64,000 bases of DNA from Plantago major (lineage: Eukaryota; Streptophyta; Magnoliopsida; Lamiales; Plantaginaceae), in NCBI GenBank assembly GCA_026545765.1, contig CM048839.1:66327187-66391186 (forward strand). Reading direction: 5' to 3'. Below are positions 22,511 to 33,880 of the stretch, piece by piece. The notes below the pieces were generated by a model. That model was not told where the DNA came from, searched no databases, and saw only the letters and a list, made by a program, of their open reading frames with translations. The first letter of the stretch is position 1, and every line of letters begins with the position of its first letter. The position numbers were made by a program, and so were the translations under genes.

Positions 22511-22672
22511 ATTCCTAAGTCGGAACATGATTATACTCAAAAAGAAATTGCGGATGCAAACAACAATGAGAAGGCTCTCAATATCTTGTTTAGTTATGTA
22601 GTTCTTCAAATGTTTAAACTAATTCAAACATGGTCAACTGCCCAACAGGCCTGGGATATTCTTCAAAGGCAC
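22511..22672 (+). pseudogene. Gag of copia element C5, fragment upstream of the solo LTR
   Basis: Copia-type Gag: PKSEHDYTQKEIADANNNEK, ALNILFS and STAQQAWDILQRH, typical of Sirevirus Gag. It is cut on the left by the S4 LTR and on the right by a solo LTR. The reading continues at 24339 without loss. Confidence 0.8.
22668..22672. repeat. Target-site duplication of solo LTR, left copy
   Basis: GGCAC directly before the LTR, repeated at 24334-24338. Five bases is the expected copia duplication. Confidence 0.9.
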
Positions 22673-24333
22673 TGTTAGGAATATCTGTTTAGATTTTGAT
22701 CAGCAACCTAATGACTTATCTTAGCTCAGAAAGGTGATTAGTACTCTTAGTTCACTTGAACACTGTAAAAGAGGAAACTGACTAAGTATGACAGTCTAGC
22801 AAATCTTGTATAGGATGTTAGGTCTCGAAATGTAATTTTTATTTTCTGAAGAAGACCAAGAAGAAGGCATCGAGCAGGAAAAGTTCAATGGATTTGAAGA
22901 ATTGAAGACTGCACAAGATTGCTGAAGACAAGGGTTTTTCCAGAAACCTATGTCCATATATCTTGGAGAAACAAGTGTTTCGAAACACACAAAGTTGCAA
23001 AAGATATCTGAGCATAAAAGGCTTATGAGACAAGGAAAGTGCCCACAGATATCTACACTCAGATACCATTGGACATAAAATATGCTTCTGAAAAAGAAAC
23101 ATATTATAACAAGTTGTTTAAACAAGTGGTATCTGAAGCTATGATGATCTCTGGAAAAGAACATGCAAAGTTTCAGAAAACTTTGATTGTATAAAGAGCT
23201 CTGATACCATGCATAGTTCGGTTGGCACTACATGACAAAATATAGTACAGTGCATTAAATGCGCAGACAGAAATGTCTGAACAAAAGCGGTAGCTTCTGA
23301 AGAAGAAGACAAACCTGCTACAGTACTATATTCAGATATCAACAGTTTGAATTTGATTTAATCTTAACGGATACTATTCAAACGGCACTCAAATTCATCT
23401 ATAAATATCAACACTTAGACTGCTTGAGAACACACCTTAGAACACACTGAACTTACATTGAATACTCACACAAGCGCTCTCAAGCAAACCACTTACTTTC
23501 AAGCTTTCTGTTGCGACCAAAGCTCTTGATTCTAAGTAGCACAAAAGTTCTAAGTGTCCTGATCCTTAACGAGCATTGTTATCTGTGAAAGAGTTGAACT
23601 AAGATTTCATATCTAAGTTTCATTCTCTTGAACACTTACCATAGACTTCAGTCAGTAGAGAACAAGATACCATACATTGAAAAGTGTATTAAGTATACTT
23701 GATTCACAGAGCTATCTGAATAACTGAACAAGTTATTAAAGAAGCTCACCTGACAAACAAACCTAAAACCAACACCATATACGGCGTGGAGTACAGGAAG
23801 TACTTAGTTTGGGAAACTAAGGAATAACTCCAAGGTTATTGAGCCGAAAGAGTGAAGTACTTAGCTGTGGAAGCTAAGGAATAGCTCAAAAAGGTTTCTG
23901 AGTACAGGAAGTACTTGGCTGTGAAAGCCGGGGAATAACTCAGGGAGAACACTTGGTTGGGAACCTAGTGCTTTTAGGAATCAAGAAAAGATATCTGTAA
24001 GGTTACCTCATTTATCTTAGTGGATTCTAGGTCTGAGAAAGACCGAAGTGGATTAGTTGAACGACTACGCCACCTTCAGATACCACTATAAAAAGACTTG
24101 TGTTATTTACTTTCTGCATTTTATTACTTGTTTTACTTACATTGCAAAGTACTTACACTTATCTCGCTGAACACGTGGACTTATCTTAGAAGTCTTCCGC
24201 TCTCTGATAATAAGTATCTGATATCTTCACAGATATCTGAGAAACTGTGCTTATCGACAAAAGTTTTAAAAGACTATTCACCCCCCCCCCCCCCCCGCTC
24301 TAGTCTTTTACTTTGCCGTTATCTGGACCAACA
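22673..24333 (+). mobile_element. Solo LTR of the A/B/S2-S4 family, 1661 bp
   Basis: Complete LTR with ends TGTTAGGAATATCTG and CTGGACCAACA, flanked by perfect GGCAC duplications and by uninterrupted C5 gag on both sides. No internal sequence is present, so it arose by recombination between the two LTRs of one inserted element. It is the best reference for LTR boundaries here: hairpin repeats at about 23785-23950 and a 16-C hairpin at 24268-24309. Confidence 0.95.
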
Positions 24334-24338
24334 GGCAC
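24334..24338. repeat. Target-site duplication of solo LTR, right copy
   Basis: GGCAC immediately after the LTR; C5 gag resumes here. Confidence 0.9.
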
Positions 24339-25979
24339 TGTGAGCGAGATCTGAGTGTGAGAGAATCAAAACTTCAAATGCTTTTGAGTCATTTCGAAAA
24401 TCTTAGAATGGGGGAGGAGGAGGGCATTACATCCTATTTTGGTAAACTTTTGGATATTTCTAATGAAAGTCATATTCTTGGAGACCCTTTGTCGAACAAG
24501 CAATTAGTTTACAAAGCTATTAGGATACTTTCAAAACGTTTTGAAATGAAAAAGATTGCTGTGGAAACCTCTGAGAACTTGGCCACCATGGATCTTCAAA
24601 CTTTGATGAATATTATGCAAACTTTCGTGCTAGGTTAAACAACTCTTCTGATGTTGTCAAGGACAGAAGCATTGGATGTTGAAGAAGATGATGATGAGTT
24701 CAATGTTATGTTCAAGGCTATGGTAAAACATTTTAAAAATAGTAATCTAAAAGGCAAGTTTAAGGCAGGTTCAAGCAGCAACCCCTTTGGTCAGTCCAAA
24801 TTCCCCTCCAAAGCATTGGTGAAGTATTCTTACAAGAAACCCATGGATGTGGATCCTGAAAAACTAAAAAGAATTCAGTGTCATGCATGTGAAGGCTTTG
24901 GTCATTATTCTTATGAATGTGCTAACACTCTTCGAAAGAAGGGAAATTCGTATTGGATTTGTTTGGATGATGATGAAGCAAGTACATAAGAAGAAGTGGT
25001 TCTATTAGATGAAGAAGTTCATAAAGCTGCACTACACTCCCAAGTCAATTGGACTGATGGCAATTTTGATGATACACAGTGTTGTTCGAACACTACTTAA
25101 TTATAACATCTCTGTGCAAGAAATATTTTTGCAGGTGTTGTCGATGATATAGCAGATGAGTGTATTAAATGTGAGACATTCTTTGATGAAGCTGATGAAC
25201 TCGTACAGTCTCAGAACTTCTGTACAGAAACACTAGAATCATTGGTGTATTGTGATCTGTTGGATCCCCACTGCATGCGTGGCTTAATAGACCTTGAAGC
25301 TGACCACATAACTGAGAATGGGATGAACCAAGAGGAGTTCATTAAAGAACTTGAAGACCTCTAGGAGGATGTGTTGAGGGAATGGCGGAAATCTGCCAAG
25401 AATGAGAAAGCTTTGTTCAAAGAAAAAGAATATCGTAAGGAACTGAACAAGTCTCTGCAAGACATAATCCTGAATCTGGAAGTAAGTCTAACCAGAAAGG
25501 GAGCTGATTTGGAAAAGGTAACCGCTAAGCATAAACTTGATAAGCTTACCTTGACAAAAATGAATACGGGAATCACTAAACTTGATGAAAAGCTAGGTCT
25601 AGGTAATGATGGAACTATAGGTCTAGGTTTTCAACAACTTATTCAGGACCTTTCCTCTACCAAGGATGCTCCTAGTAATTACCCAACTCTTGTGTTTGTG
25701 AAAGCAAAAGGATTGTCTGCCCAAAGTAAGAAAAAGGTTTTTGTGTGTCAGTTTTGTTCTAAACCTGGACATTTTAAACCTTACTGTTTCAAATACCAGA
25801 AATCCTTGAAAGAACCAAAAAACAGTGTTTCATTAGAGGAAACCACACTGATCAAGTTTGAATTTGTCAAAGACTCCTCTATTGAAACCTCTTCTGATTG
25901 CAATAAGTCTAGTGCTGATATTTCCAGTGGTAGTGTTTCCAATGTTATGAAAACTCCAAAGTATTCTTTAAATGTTTAA
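24339..25979 (+). pseudogene. Gag of copia element C5, main part
   Basis: The Gag core (SKLQMLLSHFENLRMGEEE, ITSYFGKLLDISNE, LVYKAIRILSKRFEMK) is followed by a first zinc knuckle CHACEGFGHYSYEC at about 24880-24920. A charged coiled-coil region comes next (25371-25600, KEKEYRKELNKSLQDIILNL). A second knuckle, CQFCSKPGHFKPYC, lies at about 25748-25790. Two knuckles separated by a coiled coil fit Sirevirus Gag. Frame breaks occur near 24640 and in 24990-25370. Confidence 0.8.
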
Positions 25980-27404
25980 TACTCTGATTCTGGTGTTGTC
26001 ACTACACTGTCCAAAAACACTAGTACACTGAAACGTAAAAATAGACTAAGGGGATTCTGGATACCTAAGACTGACAATGTTTGCAATGTTGTGTTTTCAG
26101 CTTTTAAGTCTAACCCTACAGGTACATGGTACTTTGATAGTGGGTGTTCCCATCACATGACACGAACAAAGACCTACATGAAGGAGATAATTCCTCTCAC
26201 CAAAGGAACTGTCACTTATGGTGGAGGAAGCAGGATAATTGGTAAGGGGGTGTTGAATGTGGACGGATTTCCAGCACTAGAAGATGTACTGTTGGTAGAT
26301 GGCTTAGCTGCTAATTTAATTAGCATTAGTCAACTATGCGATGATGACTTGAAAGTGTGCTTTGATAAGAAATCCTGTCAAGTCTTTGATAGATCCAATT
26401 GTTGTGTAATGACAGGCACTAGGTCAAATGATAATTTTTATAAGTTTAATGATCATGTTGTCTGTAATCATGTGAATGTTGATGAGTCAGTTATTTGGCA
26501 CAAAAAACATGGTCATATGAACTATAGGAATCTTGATAAGCTGGTAAAGTGCGAGGTAGTGTTGGGCATTCCCAAACTGACCAACCCTGGTAAGATTGTT
26601 TGTCGGGATTTCGTTAAAGGAAAACAAAACAGGGTATCCCATATACCTGTTCCTGTTTTGTCAGATGGGAAACCCACAGGTACGAACAAGTGTTTCCAGC
26701 TACTACATATGGATCTTATGGGTCTAATTGAGATTAGTAGCCTTGGTGGAAAAAGATATGCTTTTGTGATTGTTGATGATTTCTCCAAGTACACTTAGAT
26801 TAAATTTCTCAAAGAGAAATCAGAAACTTTTAATACTTTCAAAACATTGCATGCTAGTACTAGGAACTTGTATGGCTGTTATGTGAATCATATTAGGTCT
26901 GATCATGGCAAGGAGTTTGAGAACCAGAAATTTATTCAATTCTGTGATACAAATGGTATCTCTCATAAGTTCTTTTCTCCCAAGAAACCTCAGCAAAATG
27001 GGATAGCTGAGCATAAGAATCGCACATTACAGAAAATGGCTAGAGTCATGCTGAACTCTACGAATGTGTCAAAGAGACTCTGGGTTGAAGCCTTGAATAC
27101 TGCTTGTCACATCATTAACAGGGTCTATCTCAAACCTGGCACTTCTATGACTCCTTATGAATTGCTAAAGAATAAGAAACCCAACTTGAAATACTTTCAT
27201 ATCTTTAGTTGAGTTTTCTATATTCTTAATGATCATGATTATCTAGGTATGTTTGACCCCAAGAGTGAAAAGGGGATTTTTGTTGGCTACTCCCTAAACA
27301 GTCATGCCTATAGGATTTATAATCCAAGGCTAAAGACTTTTCAAGAGTAAGTCAATGTTGTATTTGATGATTCTGCCAGTGTTGTAGGAGACCTTGTTTC
27401 TAAA
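25980..27404 (+). pseudogene. Protease and integrase of copia element C5
   Basis: RGFWIPKTDNVCNVV leads into the protease site GTWYFDSGCSHHMT (about 26115-26160). Integrase follows: the zinc region keeps both His (WHKKHGHMNY) but the CxxC pair reads CRDF, so the second Cys is lost. Catalytic residues are visible in HMDLMG, RSDHGKEFEN and GIAEHKNRTLQ. Stops at 26797 and 27210 break the frame. DPKSEKGIFVGYSLNSHAYR continues the C-terminal part to about 27350. Confidence 0.82.
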
Positions 27405-29340
27405 ATGGGTACAAAAGAAGTAGAGTCTATTCCTACACCTAGAGCAGTAGTCACAGGAACTTTAGCACAAGAGCTGCAAAGAAGAGAAGCTGATTCTGTC
27501 AGCTGTTTCCCACGCACACCTAATAACAATGAAGCAGAAGACACCAGTGTTTCCACTACATCTGTCGATGTTCTTTATACACCAGAAGAGTCAGATGCTG
27601 AATCAGAAGAAGAACAGGTAGGAGATGTAGAAGGTAGACGACATCCACCTGCCAGAATCAGAAAGGATCATCCTGACACTCAAGATATTGGTAATCTAAC
27701 TGATGGAGTACACACAAGGCGCCAAGGCGCAATGCACAAGTCGACTATCGACAGATGGTAAGATTGTGTGTGTGTGTGTATGTCTACCACATCCCCTGAG
27801 GTACAGGTCTCTTGTTATGTCTCATCCACTGAACCAAATAATGTTACTGAAGCACTTAAAGACATCTATTGAAAAATGCTATGCAAGAAGAGCTACAACA
27901 ATTCTCTAAAAACAATGATTGGACTTTGGTCCCAAGGCCCTCAAAGGCTAATGTGATGGAGACTAAATGGATTTTCAAGAATAAAAGTGAAGAGAATGGT
28001 GTCATTGTTAGGAATAAGGCACGCCTTGTAGCTCAAAGTTTCACACAAGTTGAAGGCATTGCTTTAGATGAAACTTTTGCTCCTGTTGCTAGGATTGAGT
28101 CTATTAGACTATTACTTGACATAGCATGTTTTATGAAAATCAAATTATTTCAAATGGATGTCAAAGCTTCGTTTCTAAATGGATACATAGACAAAGAGGC
28201 ATTTGTGGAACAACCAAAATGCTATGTTGACCCTTTTCACCCTGATTATGTCTTCAAGCTTCACAAAGCTTTGTATGGGTTGAAACAAGCTCCTAGGGCT
28301 TGGTATGATAGGTTAACTGTGTTTCTCTTGTAGTCTGGTTTTGTTCGAGGTGATGTTGATCGTACCTTGTTTATTATGAAACAAGATAAGGATTTCTGCT
28401 TAGCTGAGATTTATGTAGATGATATTATCTTTGGTTCTACTAAGAAATCCATCATTGATAAGTGTGTTAGCTCTATGACAGGTACCTTCGAGATACGCAT
28501 GATTAAAGAGCTAACATTCTTTTTAGGGCTACAAGTGAAACAGCAACAAGATGGTCTGTTTCTTTCCCAGGAGAAGCATGCTAGGAATATGGTCAAGAGG
28601 ATTGGTTTCGAAGGTTCATAACCTAGCAAAACTCCCATGTCTACAAGTGCTAAAATCTCGAAGGATGACTCTGGAGATAGTGTTGAAACTACATTGTACA
28701 GATCCATGATAGGAAGCCTACTATATCTCTCAGCGACCCGTCCTGACATTATGTATGCAGTTTGTGTTTCTGCCAGGTACCAGGGAAACCCCTGCATTTC
28801 AGACCTTAATGCTTCCAAGAAGATCTTAAATTACATCTCTGGGACAGCTAACTTGAGCATATGGTACTCAAGAGATACTAACTCCAACTTAGTTGGGTTT
28901 AGTGATTCTGACTAGGCCGGAGACTTAGACGACAGAAAATCCAAAAGTGGTGGGTGTTTTTATTTAGGTAATAATTTGGTCGCTTGGTACAGTAAGAAAC
29001 AAAATTGCGTGTCTCTTTCCACTGCAGAGTCCGAGTACATAGCAGCAGGAAGTTATTTAACCCAGTTAGTATGGTTAAAACATATGTTACATGACTATCG
29101 TTTGATGAGTGACACCCTCCTAATGTTATGTGATAATTTGAGCTCCATAAACATATGTATAAATCCGGTACAACATTCTAGAACCAAGCACATAGATATT
29201 AGACATCATTAGTTAAGAGATTTGGTAGATGCTATGACTATTCTCATAGAACATATATAGACCACACACAACTTGCAGATATATTTACAAAACCTTTAGA
29301 TAATGACAGATTCTTCAGTTTGAGGAAGTCTCTTGGTATG
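27405..29340 (+). pseudogene. RT and RNase H of copia element C5
   Basis: After a variable acidic linker (27405-27770), RT begins MQEELQQFSKNNDWTLVP and shows [25 protein letters not shown] and [10 protein letters not shown]. RNase H shows GFSDSD, STAESEYIAAGS, LCDNLSS and RTKHIDIRHH. Stops at 28333, 28621, 28915 and 29212 split it into five readable pieces. The order and motifs are standard for Ty1/copia. Confidence 0.85.
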
Positions 29341-29454
29341 TGTGTTGTCTGAGTTTGTGAACATTCAAGTGTTGCCATAACACCACTGGCTAACACTATA
29401 GATTGCATGTGGTGTGTAGGTCTGCATAAGGCCTTGACTTGATTACTTGTTATT

Positions 29455-29458
<4 letters not shown>

Positions 29459-29542
<84 letters not shown>
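29459..29542. repeat. (CT)n microsatellite, about 42 units
   Basis: An uninterrupted TC dinucleotide run. Its purity suggests recent expansion compared with the decayed element around it. Confidence 0.95.
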
Positions 29543-29545
<3 letters not shown>

Positions 29546-29691
29546 CTTTGCCTGAGTATTTATGTAGGTTCTGATAATACTCGATGCAGCTAATAGTGGA
29601 CCACTCTGAAAGGAATAATGAAAGGTCTCTCCTCGACTAAACATGTGCCTGTTTTTGGAAAGATGGGATAGCCAGATATAGTCTGGACTGA

Positions 29692-29910
29692 CACTGGGGT
29701 GTATGGGGCTCCGATTACCTGCATTCAGTGTTGGTACTGACTTGAGATTGTCTCCATAAAACTGACACAGCAAATGAGTACGCATTAGGATACTGGGGTG
29801 TTTGGGGTTCAGGCTGCCTGCATTCAGTCCTATGTGCTAACTTGTGTTGCCGAAGATTTTGTATTGTTACTGGGGTGTATGGAGTTCCGGCTACCTGCAT
29901 TCAGTGGTCA
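29692..29910. repeat. Three copies of an ACTGGGGTGTATGG...CTGCATTCAGT motif
   Basis: The block ACTGGGGTGT...TACCTGCATTCAGT recurs three times at roughly 75-100 base spacing with few differences, while the sequence between copies is diverged. Confidence 0.75.
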
Positions 29911-30796
29911 ATCATATCAATTAAGAGTACCACCCTGTTGTTTTTTGCACTAAAAAGGTTGTTGAGTTGTACTATAATAGTTTTCTGATGTGTCTGCACT
30001 TGAGTTGTGCACCTGGGTGTTCTGATAACACCATAGATTACTCTGTGTATTACGACCACTGCTTTCTTTGCATCATGTAGGTCACTTTGTATATACATAT
30101 CATACAGATCTTGGTCTTGAGAGGACTTGAGTCTGGTAAGTGTTGAGGGGGATATAGGAAAATCTTTTTAGGCAACTTTATTTAAGAAATATGCAGTTTT
30201 GAATTGAATTGTACCTTGAGTCCAGATTATTTCTAAATTTTAATTATCCTACCCATAAATATTTTCTATTTTCTAAATCTCCTGTTTATGTGCAGCTATT
30301 TTGAGTACTAAATTGTGTTTCAGGTTGATGTACCAAATCGATTGGACTAAAGGATTATTCTTAGACACATTATTCTGATCCATAGCCACACAAGCCCACA
30401 AACCAAGCCCATGACCTTAACCTATTTTTCCTTATTTACAAGATCTTTCTATCTTTAACCTAGCCGTGTTTCTCTTAATCATGTCTTTTCTAGAAGCACA
30501 GAACTCTGGTACTTGTACATCTGGTTAAGGTCCTTCTGAGACTTCTCTGCGTGCTGATTTTGTTATACTTAGACATCAGATTTTGGAAAAGTAAATGGTC
30601 CTTCTGACACTCCTGGTACTTGATGAATCATGATGCTGAGTTTTTACTTTCCTCACAAAAAGGGGGAGAAATGGTTACCCTACTTTATCTTCAACCACTT
30701 ACTTTTGACTTGTGCACAATTTTTTATGAAACTCTATGTTTTGATTGAGAATCTGTTCTACTTCAGCTAGTGAGGTTGAAGTTTTGTCAAGAAAGG

Positions 30797-30811
30797 CGAA
30801 AAGGGGGAGAA
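30797..30811 (+). other. Polypurine tract of C5
   Basis: CGAAAAGGGGGAGAA directly precedes the 3' LTR. A second, very similar tract lies about 140 bases upstream (near 30657). Multiple tracts are a reported feature of Sireviruses. Confidence 0.8.
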
Positions 30812-31921
30812 TGAAAGTGCAAGTGAATCAGTCAGTGTTTTCACAACACTAGCTGACTGCACTTTACATTGCACTTTAGTTATTATATTTTGCCTTTATT
30901 AACTTTGATTGTCTTCCATGTTGAGTTACTTGTTAAGGATATCGTAGAGGATGAAAGTGCAGGTGTTCTCATATAGTGTTTTCACAACAACAGACGACAA
31001 CACTTTACTGCTGCACTTTTATATTTGATTCGATATTTTCCTTTATTACACTTAACTTAGGTCCACAGTTTTAGGTTGATTGTGCAGGTCTAAATAAATC
31101 AAGGGATTCGAAGTTGATGCTTAGGAAGAGATTAAGCTAAGTAGAAAATCAAATCAGTTGGAAAGAGTTATTTTCTTATTGGAGACCAAGAGAATCTTTG
31201 AAGAGGATATTGAGGAGATATACTTGGGGAGATATTCTATTGTGATCTAGACAAAATCTAAACATTCCCAAGTATGTGACTGGTGGCTGAAGCAAGAAGG
31301 AAAGAGCTCGAAGAAGATGGAAAACGTGTGAAGGAAGAAGAAATAAGGAAAGCAAATAATGCAGGAAGGAAATACTTTCCTTATTGAAGAGAAGTGCTTA
31401 GGAAAGATCTTATAGAAGATATCCCAATGAATTGAAGTCCAGATTCGGTGCTACAAAGTAGGAACTTACCTTCTGGCCATTGTGCATTGTAAGGCTATAT
31501 GTAAATCCAAAAGTCAGTTCATTCAATTACGTGATTTACAGCCGTCTCCGAGTGTATTCATAACACCTCACGTATTTGACAGATTTCTAGTATTTGTCTA
31601 GTTTTTCTACTAGACTAGGATAGTTAGTTCGATCCAACTGCGTAGTGTTTTTGTAATTCATTATATCATCATAGTGAATTCTTTTGCCTTGAGGCTCGGA
31701 GGGTTATAATATATTAACCCTCTAGAAACCATACTTGGTGTTCTTTTAATACCCTGTGCGCTTGAATTGCTTGCTAGATTAGCTTCAGTGTTAGTGTGTT
31801 TAACTAAGATAGTTAAATACAGTGTTTGTTACAGTATATCGAAGACACTGTTCAATAGTGTTCTTTGGTGTAGTGTATACACTTGTTTACATTATACCAA
31901 ATCCCTGTCCATACATTTTCA
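30812..31921 (+). mobile_element. 3' LTR of copia element C5, about 1110 bp
   Basis: It begins TGAAAGTGCAAGTG after the purine tract and ends CATACATTTTCA. The start is duplicated: a second TGAAAGTGCAGGTG at about 30954 is followed by the same order of words (GTGTTTTCACAACA, then CACTTTA). The partner 5' LTR is outside the window, so the end at 31921 rests on the TG...CA rule and could be off by a few bases. Confidence 0.72.
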
Positions 31922-32122
31922 CTAAAGATTGGTCAAATCGCTAAGGAAGTAGGGGAACTGCAATAGTTCAATGACAAGTTGTCGTGTCACACCGTGAAAC
32001 TCAACTTAGCAGGAATTGTGGAAGCAAGAACTGGCATACTGGTCGTCGATGGCTCTACTACAACCGCATGTGGCAAGATAGATAATGTGATTACTAAACT
32101 AATGGGGCTCGATATTCTTGTG
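31922..32122 (+). other. Unassigned 201-bp segment with a nearly open frame
   Basis: It lies between the C5 LTR end and the outer end of the S2 3' LTR and matches no other part of the window. The frame starting at 31922 is open for 67 codons apart from one TAG, and reads ...VKLNLAGIVEARTGILVVDG then STTTACGKIDNVITKLMGLD. I do not recognise it. It may be the only host or unknown-element DNA in the window. Confidence 0.4.
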
Positions 32123-33880
32123 TGTTGGTCCAGATAACGGCAAAGTAAAAGACTAGAGGGGGGGGGGGGTGAATAGTCTTTTAAAACTTTTGTCGATAAC
32201 AACTATTTCTCAGATATCTGAATGGATATCTGATACTTGGAATCAGAGTGCGGAAGACTTAATAAAGATAAGTGCAGAAACAGTTAATATGTGTGTGTGT
32301 GTGTTGCTGAAATGTAAATACAGAAAGGTAAATGACACAGCAAGTATAGTGGTATCTGGAGGTGGCGTAATCCTCCAACTAATCCACTTGATCTATCGAG
32401 ACCTAGAATTCACTAGAACAGATAATTGAGATCTCCTTACAATAATCCTATTCTAAGATTCTTAACAATTGGTTCCCAACCAAATGTTCCCCCGAGTTGT
32501 TCATGGCTTTCACCAAGTACTTCCTATACTCAGAAACCTTTGAGTTATTCCCTAGCTTCCCAAGCTAAGTACTTCCTATACTCAATAACCTTGGAGTTAT
32601 TCCTTAGTTTCCCAAATCAAGTACTTCCTATACTCCGGTAACCTTGGAGTTATTCCGTGATTTTTCAAACTAAGTACTTCACATACTCCACTTGATTATG
32701 GTGTTGGTTTTGGTTTGAGTTGTCGGATGAGCGTCTTAATAACTTTTCGATTAATCGGATAGCTCTGAACTGAGTTACTTAATACACTTTACACTACGTA
32801 TGGTATCTTGTTCGATTTCTCGACCTAGTCTTATGATATATGTTCAAGAGAATGAATCTCAGATAGTTGATCTTTTGATTCAACTCCTTCACAGATAGCT
32901 TTGCTTGTTTAGGATCAGGACACTTAGAACTTCAGTGTTTACTCAAGATCAAAAGCTTTGGTCACAACAGAAAGCTTTGAGGATAAGTAAGTTGCTTTGA
33001 GAGAGTAAGACGTTCAATGTTTGTATGCAGTTCAAGGTGTTCAGTGTGTCTTCTCAAGCAGTCTAAGTGTTGATATTTATAGATGAATTTGAGTGCCGTT
33101 AGAATAGTATCCGTTAGGCTCAAATTCAAACTATTGATATCTGTGTATAATCTTATGTGAGTTTTGTCTTCTTCCAGAAGCTGCCGTTGCTTTTATTTAG
33201 ACATCTCTGTCCGTGCATTAAATGCACTGTACTATACTTTTTGTCCTGTAGTGTCAACGGAACTATGCTTTGTATCAGAGACTAGTGTTGTCTGATTCTT
33301 TGCACATCCTTATCTATAATCTTCAGATACCACTCGTATTTATTGAAACAACTTTTGTTTGCAATATATTTCTTTTTCAGAAATGTGGTTGATGCTCAAG
33401 GTATCTGAGAATAGATATCTGTGGACACTTTCCTTGTTTTCAGATATGTCTCTTATTTCTCAGATATCTCTTGTGACACAGTTTGTTTGAAACTATTCGT
33501 GTCTTTAAGATATCTGGCTAAGATATCTGAACAACAGATTCAGTAATCTTGTGCAGTTTTCTTCAAGTCTTCAATGTCGTTGAGCTTTCTGCTTGGATGA
33601 CTTCTTCTTGGTCTTCTCTTCATAAAATAAAAATTACATTTTGAGACCTAACATCCTATACAAGATTAGCTAGACTATCATACTTAGTGGTTTTCCTCTT
33701 TTACAATGTTCAAGTGAACCAAGAGTACTAATCACCTTTCTGAGACTAAGATAAGTCATCATGTTGCTGATCAAAACTAAACAGTTATTCTTTACAAAAT
33801 ATCTAACAAAATTCTTAACAAATTTCTCAAGAAATTTCCCAACAAATTTCCCAACAAATTTCACAAGAAATTTCCCAACA
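32123..33880 (-). mobile_element. 3' LTR of copia element S2, about 1758 bp
   Basis: Its minus-strand end ...ACCAACA lies at 32123. The C-loop hairpin (32147-32182, 12 G on the plus strand) and the hairpin repeats (about 32480-32690, four units) are present. The LTR start next to the purine tract is expanded by 12-bp repeats (33817-33888), which makes the LTR longer than the others. Confidence 0.85.

Larger units (their letters stand above)
29341..30796 (+). other. 3' spacer of copia element C5
   Basis: No gene is supported in 1.45 kb after RNase H. It contains a long CT microsatellite (29459-29542), three copies of a 37-base motif (29690-29910) and an inner purine tract AAAAAGGGGGAGAAATGG near 30657. 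It is non-coding 3' region; no env-like ORF is visible. Confidence 0.65.
22511..31921 (+). mobile_element. Ty1/copia (Sirevirus-like) element C5, 3' part
   Basis: Gag with two zinc knuckles, protease, integrase, RT and RNase H, a 1.5-kb 3' spacer, two purine tracts and a 3' LTR are in order on the plus strand. It is a different lineage from A/B/S2-S4: the LTR and spacer share no obvious sequence and there is no accessory gene. All coding parts contain stops. Its 5' LTR would be left of S4, outside the window. Confidence 0.85.

Noticed and set aside
26050..26115. GTTTTCAG before C5 protease as an intron acceptor
   Set aside because: The sequence is continuous coding DNA (FWIPKTDNV through WYFDSG) with no matching donor, and no copy lacking it is present here.
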